Of a DNA stretch of 64,000 nucleotides, positions 55,347-64,000 are shown piece by piece (the stretch's first letter is position 1; the number at the start of each line of letters is the position of its first letter). A program made the position numbers and the translations under genes. Under the pieces are notes generated by a model. It saw only the letters and a program-made list of their open reading frames with translations, was not told the origin of the DNA and ran no database searches. Origin of the DNA: Hirundichthys speculiger (taxonomy: Eukaryota > Chordata > Actinopteri > Beloniformes > Exocoetidae); the NCBI GenBank assembly GCA_018398805.1, contig JAGFBZ010000342.1:1262001-1326000 (forward strand). The letters are read 5' to 3'.

Positions 55347-57184
55347 TCAATAAATGATCAGGTGATGGCAGACTGACGTGAAGCACGCAGACGCTCGTGA
55401 TGAAGATGTGTGGAGGGAACAAGTGAGGATGGATGGATGGATGGATGGATGGATGGATGGATGGATGGATGGATGGATGGATGGATGGGCGGCAGCGTCC
55501 ACGCCCTCGTGTCTTTAGGCCTCGTGTCTTAAAGTACCGACAGGGATCAGCGGAGGAAAAGGCTCAGAGGATGAGCGTCTACGATGACAGCTGACTTCAG
55601 AGAGAGAGTGTTGTGTATTTAAACCCTGCAGCCCAGACATCACTGATGTGTGGCCACTGCTGTGTTGTCAAGGGAACTATTAGCACTGAGAGGCCAGTGT
55701 CTGGTTTGTCCTTGTACATGCACACAATCCTCCAGCACGAACAAATGAATCCTTTTCATAATCCTCACATATGCATCCGCGCCGCAGAAGTCAAATGTGA
55801 ACCGATGCTGACCACGAAGCAGGTGCAGCGGCAGCGTCGACACCCCGCCGCATCACGGCCACCGCATCGCGCCTTTGATGTATACGTGGAGCGAGATGAA
55901 TAAGTGTCTGTCTGTCGAAAACTGTCACCGCGTCACACCGTCGTGTCAGAGGCAACGGAGAGGAATCAATCTGAGCGTAAATAAATCATGGACGCCTGGA
56001 GCCGTTTGCTCAGGCTGGCTCATCACATTCAGATGACACACGGTCAAGGACACGCCGCCGCCGCGACGGCACGCCACCAAGAGCAGAGGAGGAAAACACG
56101 GCGAATGCACAAAACAAAAAACCAAAGGAGTCCAAGATTGTTTTTCTTTGTTTCTGATGAACGCTAGGCCCCGCCCCCCAGTCACACACCCTTTTACTAA
56201 ATCTTGAGGCGGCGTTGAGAGGCGTCACGTGGCGAGCGGCTCCTCAGAACCGCGGCGGCCTTTGAGGGCACGGTCCGAAAGCGCCGCGCACGCAAGCTTG
56301 ACTAAAAGGCGAGTCGGGGTAACCGCGAACGTGAAGAGGGGGACGGGGGCGCGTCTTTGTGTGAAGACGCCGGCGTTGGTTTTGATAGGAAACATAAAAT
56401 GCTAATGAGGTAAACAACAATAGCAGCAAATGGAGAAATAAGCAGTAAAAGCGAAAGTGCTCCGCGGAGCAGAACAGTAGATGAAGGAGAGTCAGTTGAC
56501 CGCGGAGAGATTAACGAGACGACTCACCAAGAATAAAAATCACAATCAACGCTGAGACATTTGCAGACTTGTTTATGGGCCGCGTCGCTTGATTATGAAA
56601 ATGCCTCGTCGGAATGAACTTTCTTATTATTCTAATAATTCAAACACGATTTCCAAACGCGGAAGATGACATTTAATCATGAAAGTCCCCGCGGATGACA
56701 GAGGAAAGTCCTGTGAGACGGCTCCACTGAGTCCAGACTGGAAATGTTAACTTTGTCTCTCCAGTTCTTGTGATCGCTCGTCTCCACCGTCCCTGCGTCT
56801 CAGAGCGATCCGGACGGAGACGAGTCCAGTTGAGACACAAACGGTTCAGATGTTCTGTGTTGGATCCAGGAGGAAACCAGACGAGTGGTGACGCATCTCC
56901 TGAGGCGTCCTGGCTGGTGCCTGAGAAAAACTCTAGATGTACCCGAGTTACTTTCCTTTCATGTGAGGGGGAGATGAAGAGGCAGCGTCTAAAATAATAA
57001 TAAAATACCAGGATTCTTCTCCTTCTCTTCAGAATTCAGTTTTTTTGTAGTTTTATGCACATTTTATACAATATGGAATGAAAATTGGGGGGGAAAGGAA
57101 ACCTTCAGGGCCGACGCAGAACTGGTCACATCGGTCTGTTCAGACAGTTAACGGCACAATGAGCGACACCATCTTTGAAATATG
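55347..57184. other. Intron sequence with a (GGAT)n microsatellite
   Basis: (GGAT)n at about 55427-55488. No recognised gene; GC content is higher around 56200-56380. Confidence 0.5.
55427..55488. repeat. (GGAT)n microsatellite, about 15 units
   Basis: Uninterrupted tetranucleotide repeat, the type left by tails of fish RTE-like LINEs, although no LINE sequence adjoins it. Confidence 0.95.
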
Positions 57185-57192
57185 AACCATTA

Positions 57193-58374
57193 TAGGGATG
57201 CACGATAACTGTTTTTTAAAACCGATACCGATAACTTTCAGCTCCTAAAGGCCGATACCGATAACCGATAACACACACATATACCTAAGATCATTACATC
57301 AATACTATGAACAAAACCAAAATCAGTTTTGACTCTAAAATTAATAATTATTGACAAGCCTCTCAAACATTTTCATAAAGCTATCAAACAAACCTATTTG
57401 ATATCTCACATTAACTTAAATAAGGTTCATAAGTGACTGGTATAAAAAATAAAGGCTCCTTGAACTGATGGAAATACATGCATCAGAATTACTAACTGAA
57501 AAAATACATTCCTCAATGACAATAAAAAATAATCCACAGTGCATAATGTACTGACACAAGTTAAGAGTTATCTGGGTCAATAAACTGAAAAAGCGCACTC
57601 CATAGTAACAAATTATGTTTAAAGGATTTTGGCTTGTGGTTCCATTCAAATGAATGCCTTTAATTAAAGTAAATGAGGTTTAGTAGTTTAATCTCATGGA
57701 AGCTTTAGATGAGAGATGATGGCGAGGAGCGGAGAGGAGAGGGGAGGAGACTTGGTGCTGCTTCCTCATGTTAGCTCACGTTAGCGCAATTTCAAAACTC
57801 CATGGAAGCGATGGTTATGTTTCAGGTGGCTGATCAGGTTTGACGTATTAAAGCTTCTGCTATTTTTCCATCTTTCTCTTGGAGCATTTGTCACAAATAA
57901 CCAGTGAACTATCTTCTTCTGAAACTTTTAGAAAGTTCCATACAATCTCTGCCATGTTTTTTTTTTGTGCCGCAATGCTGCATTCAAGGTGTAATGTAAA
58001 TTCCTCCGTTCCCTTGTTTGCTAGTCGTTCTTTCCGCCTTTTCTATTTTTTCTATTCTTTATGTGTAACATGTGGAAAAATACTGTGAATATCGATTCAA
58101 GTTAGCAGCTACCAAAATTATGACCGAGTTAACGAGTTGTTTTCTGGCATAAGGGGGTATTCTTGATTTTTCTTACTGAGAATTAGTTTTTCTGATTATG
58201 CCGACGTCCCTTGAACATAACATTCACTGCCGGTCATTCAAGGCTCAGAGGGAGCGAGGCACTGCCGTGTTGACAAAAATATATTGTTATCGGGGCTATT
58301 TGTCGTGGTATCGGACTTATCAGGATGACATCATAACTTCCTGTTATCGGGCCGATAATTATCGTGCACCCCTA
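57193..58374. mobile_element. hAT family C element, copy 3 (inverted)
   Basis: TAGGGATGCACGATAACTG...ATTATCGTGCACCCCTA with flanks AACCATTA (57185-57192) and AATGATTA (58375-58382), 6 of 8 identical. 1182 bp, opposite orientation to copies 1 and 2. Confidence 0.88.
57790..57955 (-). pseudogene. BED zinc-finger remnant in hAT family C copy 3
   Basis: On the minus strand from the ATG at 57955 it reads MAEIVWNFLKVSEEDSSLV, then ICDKCSKR and, after a frame break, SFNTSNLISHLKHNH. The order of W, CxxC and HxxxxH is that of a BED finger. This is the best preserved of the three copies. Confidence 0.75.
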
Positions 58375-58382
58375 AATGATTA

Positions 58383-59175
58383 TGCTCTCTTTATGTTCAC
58401 AGCTCACAAGATCAAAGATGCTCAAGTAGGTAAAATGACAAGAAGTTGTTTGACACCGCAGGTTAAGAAAAAAAAAGATGCCCATCCATTTCTTTCATTC
58501 CTAATGGTTTTATCAGATTTGCTTGACAATTTTAAGCAAAGAAAGTTTATAAATGTGAGTCAGCGGACTAGCGAGCCTCCTTGAAAATCTAGATAAGACC
58601 GGAATGAAAAGGAGGAATACAAAGAGACGGGAACGATCGGGACAGATAACGACAAAAACTGTACTTTTAGACAGCGAGGTGCGAGTCCATGAAGAGCATT
58701 AACCTCTCACCCTGGTTGAAGTGAGAGTGCTGCAGTGCCCTTCACGTAGAGGCTAAGAGGATTCGCTCCGTCCCCCACTACAGCGGCTGCCTGGCTTTTT
58801 GTGGGCTGCGCTTATCAGAGCGAACGTCAAAGTTGCAACTCCGTCACACACGCTTTAAACACAAGGTCGCGCTCGTAAAGAGAATTGCGGCGATAAAGCG
58901 GCGGGCAGGTTTCTGCCTTCCTCTCATCTCTCCATTCAGGCCTCTCTCTCTCTCTCTCTCTCCGTCGTCGCGGATGCTTTTATGTGGGCCACTCGGTTCA
59001 CCTTCAGGCTATAATTCACTACTTTCAAGGAGCAAAGCTTGTCGGCAGTGGAACCGATGCACATGAGGAGGCCTGAGCATCGCTTCACCGCTGCAGAAAC
59101 CAAACCAAGAACTCTTCCTGTGACACCAATCACTCCAAAAGGGATGCAGATGGGCCACTGTGAGGAAGCAAATGT
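58383..59175. other. Intron sequence with a (TC)n tract
   Basis: (TC)n at about 58943-58962. No recognised gene. Confidence 0.5.
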
Positions 59176-59183
59176 ATGGTCAC

Positions 59184-59587
59184 TCGGGCTGTAGCGATAC
59201 ACTAATACGATACACGATATATATCGATATTCATCTTAAGATATATTTACATCATTTTCTGAAAGATTTTAAAGGGACAAAGTGATTTTTGGTGACATCT
59301 TGTGAGTGTTCCAATGACTTTGTTTACATTAATTAAGCTAAAAGCATCAATTACACATTATATGGCTGACAGGCAGCTTGCAAATGCTGGACAAAATGAA
59401 TAAAAGATTTGTTGAGAAAAATAGTTTCATTAATTTAAAACATTGCAAATTGTTGCTTGCAAGCTTTTAAAGGTGGGACAAGGGGGTTTTGAAAGAAGCT
59501 TAGAATATCAATATCAAAAATCGATACTCTCTGGGGAAATAATATATCGATATATATCGCAGAATCAATAAAAATCGCTCAGCTCTA
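59184..59587. mobile_element. hAT family A element, copy at 59.2 kb (inverted)
   Basis: TCGGGCTGTAGCGATACAC...ATCGCTCAGCTCTA with flanks ATGGTCAC (59176-59183) and ATGGTCAG (59588-59595), 7 of 8 identical. Confidence 0.9.
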
Positions 59588-59626
59588 ATGGTCAGTGCTC
59601 AACTGCAACAACCGTTAACGGCGTTA

Positions 59627-60284
59627 CAGTGATCCCTTATTTTTCGCGGTTAATGCACGAAGATCAAAATCCGCGAACGGGAGCCGGAGCCCACCAAGCC
59701 TAAAAAATTTGTTTAAAATATGTTTAAAAACCCCCAAAAAGTAGCGAAACAAGACAAAGGCTCAACTGTGGTCTTTCTGTTACCTTCACAGCCTCTGGTC
59801 TCTGAACCGTAGTAAAGAAACCGCTGGTATTGTGCTATTTTTAGCTCCTAATTAGCGGCTAACAAGCTAACAACAACAAAAGAAACAGTCTGGTTTTCTC
59901 TGCATGGAACGAGCACTTTATTCTGGCACTGCAGGAACTTGTAACATCACACAGGTTGTATTGTTGGGCTCCTGTCGGTTAACAGAGAATGTAAATTTAT
60001 ACACGCTGGGCTGCTGTTGATGCTCACTACACTTTTCATCTAACCCTGTTTTCTTCTGCCGTCCCACGACACACACACTACATTACCCATAAGGCCACAT
60101 CATTACCCATAAGGCCACCTTCTTAAAGGGGCCAGGGTGGCTCACAACATTTCTTCACTGTGAGAGAACGCACACAACATCCTGTGATGTTTCCGCGATT
60201 TTTTTATTATATTATATATTTCTGAAAAATCCCTGAATAACTAAAACCACGGAACTTAAAGCACGAATTGGCGAGGGATCACTG
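59627..60284. mobile_element. TA-flanked MITE (Tigger-like), copy 3
   Basis: CAGTGATCCCTTATTTTTCG...GGCGAGGGATCACTG between TA dinucleotides (59625-59626, 60285-60286). Same family as 15883 and 49707. Confidence 0.87.
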
Positions 60285-60286
60285 TA

Positions 60287-60993
60287 TACTCCTAACGTGG
60301 CTTTCAAGGCCAGCTTTTAAATTACAGATAAAATCTCCATTTAAATTGCAAACTAGCAACGCTCGCCACTGGTTCTGCAGCTCCGGTTCTGTTCCACTGA
60401 GCGACACATCCAGCGCCAACGATGACGGACCTGAAAGACGACAGCTGGATAACCGACTCCTGCAGAAAACGCTCAGCAGAGTTCCTGGGAGCTCGACTCA
60501 GGTTTGTTTCATCATTAAACTAATTGCACGACGTGGGACTCTCTGGGAGGATCAATCGACAACTGTACGGCGAGATTTACAATTTTTAATATCCTCGTCT
60601 GCCACCGAGGATTGATTTCACTGCTGTTACTCTCCTGAAGTCATTAAAGCTCCATCTGGGTCACACATTACCATTAGTTAAAAACACACACATTTGTTGC
60701 CATGTTTCTGGCAACAAGTTAGCAAATTATGGCAGAGAGAGGAAAAAAAAAAAAATCACATTTATGGATGCAGTCCAAACGACTCATGGCGTTCACACTG
60801 ACAGTCGTAAATGGATGGGGACAGTAGCGGGAATCTGGATGCAGAGCCGTCTTTTTTTTGCACTCGTGGTTTGTTTAAACTAGACAACGTGATGGGAGAA
60901 GAGGACCTGAGGGACATCTCGGTCCCCACCGTCTGTCTCTCTGACCAGGAAACCACACCATGAATTATTCATGATGCCTACTCATTCGATTTG

Positions 60994-61026
<33 letters not shown>

Positions 61027-61342
61027 CAATGTGTGCACCAGGGTACAAGGGAGCAAAAACAAGTCACAAATACACAAAACCAAAGTCGGGAGATAAGGTC
61101 AAAATGGAAACGTGTGAGTGTGGGCGCGCCGGAGAGTGAAGGAGACGTGAAGTGACGTGGCCAAGGACTGAGATCTGGGACTGGAGCGAACGACCTCACG
61201 CCAAAATAATTTAAGTTTGATCGGAAATCAATGTGAGACAACGGAAGATGTGAAGAGATTTGACGCTGGTCTGCGGCCGTGAGCGGCAAAATAGGACACA
61301 TAAAAAAAAAAAAAATCAGATTCTTAAAAAGGATCCAATCTG
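60287..61342. other. Intron sequence with a (CA)n microsatellite
   Basis: (CA)n at about 60995-61024. No recognised gene. Confidence 0.5.
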
Positions 61343-61769
61343 GTTGGCAGCAGGGTTATAATAGTTTTGGATTTTCCATTAGTTTTAGTTTTTATTTAGT
61401 TTTTAGTTTAGTTTTTCAAATTCAGTTAGTTTTAATTCATTTTTAGAGCAGTTTTGCTAGTTTTTATTAGTTTTTGTTTTGAAATATTTAGTTTTAGTTT
61501 AGTTTTTATTAGTTTCAGTGTTATTTTTAGTTTTATTTTGTAAATTAGGGTTGTAATTTTGGTTCGAGTGAAGCACTGAACTTTTTGAAGGCTATCGAAT
61601 CACATAGTCGTGTTTACATTCCGGTCTCAATAAACATATTTATCAATTGCATCTTCTCTCTTGTGGTGTTCCTGCGTATTTACTGACCAGCAGCTATCTG
61701 GTCTCCATGGAAACAGTCCATTATAGTTGCTGTTTTCTCCCGTTCCTTCCCAACGCTGACTGGCCTGCA

Positions 61770-61915
61770 GCTGCAGCTTCTCTTTCCAGGGGGCTAGCTT
61801 AGGCTAGCTTATCCAGCTAGTCTTGGTTAGCCTAAACTAGCCCCCTGCAGCTGTAGCTTCTCTTTCCAGGGGGCTAGCTTAGGCTAGTTTATCCAGCTAG
61901 TCTTGGTTAGCCTTC
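61770..61915. repeat. Tandem duplication of about 80 bp, CTAGCTTAGGCTAG units
   Basis: Two consecutive copies of a GC-richer block containing CTCTTTCCAGGGGGCTAGCT and CCAGCTAGTCTTGGTTAGCC, inside the hAT element. Confidence 0.75.
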
Positions 61916-62098
61916 TTGTGCGAGCTTTTCAAATGGACTTTCAGATTCGTGGGTTTTTTTCTCCTTAAAAAGTATTCCACACATTGTATCACCTGCTTCT
62001 ACAACAAGGGACTTATTTTTATCGTTAACACAGTCATAGTCAAAGAAATCCCAAATAGGACTGAGATGCTTTCTCCCAACTTTTGCCGCAGCCATCAC
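61907..62098 (-). pseudogene. hAT transposase N-terminal BED-finger fragment
   Basis: A 63-codon minus-strand frame starting MMAAAKVGRKHLSPIWDFFD, followed by DTMCGILFK, matches the start of BED-finger hAT/ZBED proteins (W-x-F-F then a cysteine in the finger). The histidine half and catalytic domain are missing. Confidence 0.65.
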
Positions 62099-62388
62099 TG
62101 CTGATCACTTTAAAAAATATGTTTTTAATTTTGCGGTTGTGTTGTACGGCGGAGCGAAGTTAATAGATTTCAAGCGTTTGAGAAAAATTACAAACACGAA
62201 AATGAAGGACGTTCTTGACATTATTATAGTTAATATTAGTTCGTTTATAAACACATAATACAGTTTCAGTTATCGTTTTTTTTTTTAAAACTCTCGTTTT
62301 TATTTTATTTCAGTTAACAAAAATGTTTTCAATTCTAGTTTTCGTTATTTAGTTCGTTTTCGTTAACGATAATAACCTTGGTTGGCAG

Positions 62389-63111
62389 TGGTCAAAAATG
62401 TGCAGAGAAACAGAAGTAAAGACAGACGAGCTCAGCGTCTCCATTTATTCATGAGGCAGCGGTTTATTAAGGATGACCAGAGAGAGAAATCCTCTCCATA
62501 TCACAAAGGTAAAGGCTTTTATAAGCGCTTAATTAAAACGCTCACCGAGAGCAGCTACTGAGACGGAGATCTACAGGCAGACATTAGCGAGGCATCTGTG
62601 GTGCCACGCTGGCATGGTGACTCATCAACGCTCCCCCAACACGGTCTCCTGCAGGTCTGGAGGCAGCCTGCGCCAAATCCTGCCAACGGCAGCCTGATGC
62701 ATGCAGTTTTCATCTCACCAGGTGGGGAACGTGGGTGCAGGAGGACCCCTTTTAACCACGGCTGGGCCGGGTTTAAGACGGCACACGGAGACGCGCAACA
62801 ACCGCTCACACTGCTCTCCTGAGTGTTTTATGTGTACGTGTACCCAAATACCCCCGGTGGCTACAGCTGCAGATCAATGTACTTAGAAGAAATAAGAAGT
62901 GAGGCTGCGTGGAAAGAGAATGCGCTGCTTTTTATTTGTGTTATCTGGGATTTAGTCAAATATAAAAATCATCACAATGCAGGCTCCTAAACACAAGCAG
63001 CTTATTTGTCCATTCACCACACTCAGCGGTATAACCGACCCCTGCTGATCCATGGACGTGGTCAGAGGATCACTTGTGAAGTTTCTAACGGTGATGTGAG
63101 CACAGTTATTT
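62389..63111. other. Intron sequence, no gene seen
   Basis: No recognised gene or bounded repeat. Confidence 0.5.
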
Positions 63112-63305
63112 TTTTTAATTCAATTCAATTCAATTCAATTTTATTTATATAGCGTCTGTTACAATGACAATTGTCTCTAGGCGCTTTACAGAGACCCAGA
63201 GCATGACCCCCGAGCAAATATCATCAACTAAGATTATATAATTAAATCCAATCAATGATAATGGCAGGTAAAAAACTCCCACGTAGGGAAAAAAAAAAAC
63301 CTTTA
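63112..63305. repeat. Dispersed fish repeat (AATTC)n-TTTATTTATATAGCG type
   Basis: (AATTC)n leads into TTTTATTTATATAGCGTCTG, GGCGCTTTACAGAGACCCAG and GGTAAAAAACTCCCACG, a common teleost dispersed repeat. The edges are approximate. Confidence 0.6.
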
Positions 63306-63822
63306 TACCAAACAGTGGCAGTGGTTAATTACCTTAAAAGGAAGTTCAACCATAGATTGTATAAAAAGAAATGGACAAAGCATAGTTGCTGGCTTGCTGC
63401 TTAGCTAAGCGTCGCCCCAGACCCATCAACGCCAACCCAGAGCCGTCCACGGCAGACTGAAAGTACAACAGCGGAAGGTAGGATCCACTGGGTGGCAGCA
63501 CCGGTCGAAAACGTTGCATCAAAACTCACAAGAAATCCCAGGCCATGTTCCCGCCAAGTCGCCGACTGAGAGACGAGCTGTGATCCCGTCTGCTCCTGCA
63601 GGAGGCCATAGTGGAGAGGAGCCAGTAATAAAAGTCCACGTCATGTGCCACGGTGGTCGGGGAGCCCCGATTAACAGCAAAATAAATCATTTTATCTTTA
63701 AAATCGTTCCTCCCCCAAGCACGAAGCAAAATGTCCCGCCTCTCCTAGCTTAATCCTTCATATATATGCTGTTACACTGATGCTATAAACATTCTTCCAA
63801 AGAAGTTGAGGTCATTTATTTA
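63306..63822. other. Intron sequence, no gene seen
   Basis: No recognised gene. Frames of 67-79 codons at 63514-63753 lack family resemblance. Confidence 0.45.
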
Positions 63823-64000
63823 TAGGGGTGTGAAAAAAAATCAATTTGGCAATATATCGCGATTTTCAGCCACCCAATACAATATCGATTTTTCAGCTCC
63901 TAATATTGATTTTTTTTTTTACAATGCTGTCAGTATGTTGTAATGGTTACTTAAATGTGCAAAAACACTAATAATAAACAATAAATAGGTTGCTTTGAAG
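63823..64000. mobile_element. hAT family B element, copy 6 (inverted, cut by the window edge)
   Basis: TAGGGGTGTGAAAAAAAATC at 63823 is the reverse of the family B right end. The interior matches through the ATAAACAATAAATAGGTTG block, up to the window end. Confidence 0.85.

Larger units (their letters stand above)
61351..62380. mobile_element. hAT element (CAGGGTTATAATAG type) with a BED-finger relic
   Basis: The termini CAGGGTTATAATAGTTTTGG and GTTAACGATAATAACCTTG are bounded by a perfect GTTGGCAG duplication (61343-61350, 62381-62388). The arms are rich in TTTTAGTTT / AACGAAAAC words. It includes a tandem duplication at 61770-61915 and a BED-finger segment on the minus strand. Confidence 0.92.
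3809..64000 (-). other. snd1: Large SND1 intron hosting LRRC4
   Basis: The SND1 exon reads leftwards from 3808, so everything to its right is upstream intron unless an exon was missed. No further SND1 coding segment was recognised up to 64000, giving an intron of at least 60 kb. It contains the oppositely oriented LRRC4 gene, as in mammals, and most of the transposons listed here. The single-intron reading is an inference from the absence of other exons. Confidence 0.7.

Noticed and set aside
55427..55488. (GGAT)n as the tail of a LINE insertion
   Set aside because: No LINE-derived sequence precedes it on either strand; treated as a free microsatellite.

Overview
The window is teleost fish genomic DNA. 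The evidence is a single recognisable exon of SND1 (Tudor-SN) on the minus strand, a complete LRRC4 (NGL-2) gene on the plus strand, and a dense load of fish-type transposons (8-bp-TSD hAT MITEs, TA- and TTAA-flanked MITEs, RTE-like and CR1/L2-like LINE fragments). In mammals LRRC4 lies inside an SND1 intron on the opposite strand. The same arrangement here means that nearly the whole window (about 3.8 to 64 kb) is probably one very large SND1 intron with LRRC4 nested in it.

Layout: 1-3.6 kb is SND1 intron carrying a hAT element with a second hAT nested inside. 3620-3808 is the SND1 exon. 3.8-36 kb is intron packed with hAT families, many nested: an RTE-like LINE inside a hAT at 6-8 kb, a CR1/L2-like LINE inside a hAT at 31-32 kb, and a three-level nest at 25.5-26.9 kb. 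36.9-42.2 kb is LRRC4: a probable promoter and non-coding first exon, a 342-bp 5'UTR intron, a single coding exon (38709-41539) and a 3'UTR with polyadenylation signals. 42-64 kb is intron again with further MITEs and microsatellites. I name the recurrent hAT families A (ends TAGGGCTGTAGCG / CGCTCAGCTCTA), B (TAGGGGTGAGTATTGG / CACACCCCTA), C (TAGGGATGCACGATAA) and D (TAGGGATGGAA / CGTTACATTCCTA).

The most striking observation is in LRRC4. Its ectodomain (LRRs plus Ig) and C-terminal PDZ ligand are conventional, but the cytoplasmic tail has grown from roughly 105 residues in human to roughly 360. The extra length is a tandem array of about 33 short degenerate units of the type D-Y-S-P-F-K / D-Y-S-T-H-P-K-P-K, placed directly in front of the conserved YNTYKP...WTEN segment. 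The array holds about ten S/T-P-x-K/R sites. The coding sequence as given also has a one-base frame break at about 40237, and a 10-codon upstream ORF whose stop codon overlaps the LRRC4 start codon.

Other points of note are a 121-bp perfect target duplication around the LINE at 6-8 kb, a 421-bp copy of a nearby locus flanked by 124-bp direct repeats at 28 kb, an unidentified coding-like minus-strand segment at 5.6 kb split by a transposon composite, and BED-finger remnants in at least two, probably three, non-autonomous hAT families. No tRNA, rRNA, CRISPR or viral gene was seen. Family names rest on remembered motifs and were not checked against a database.
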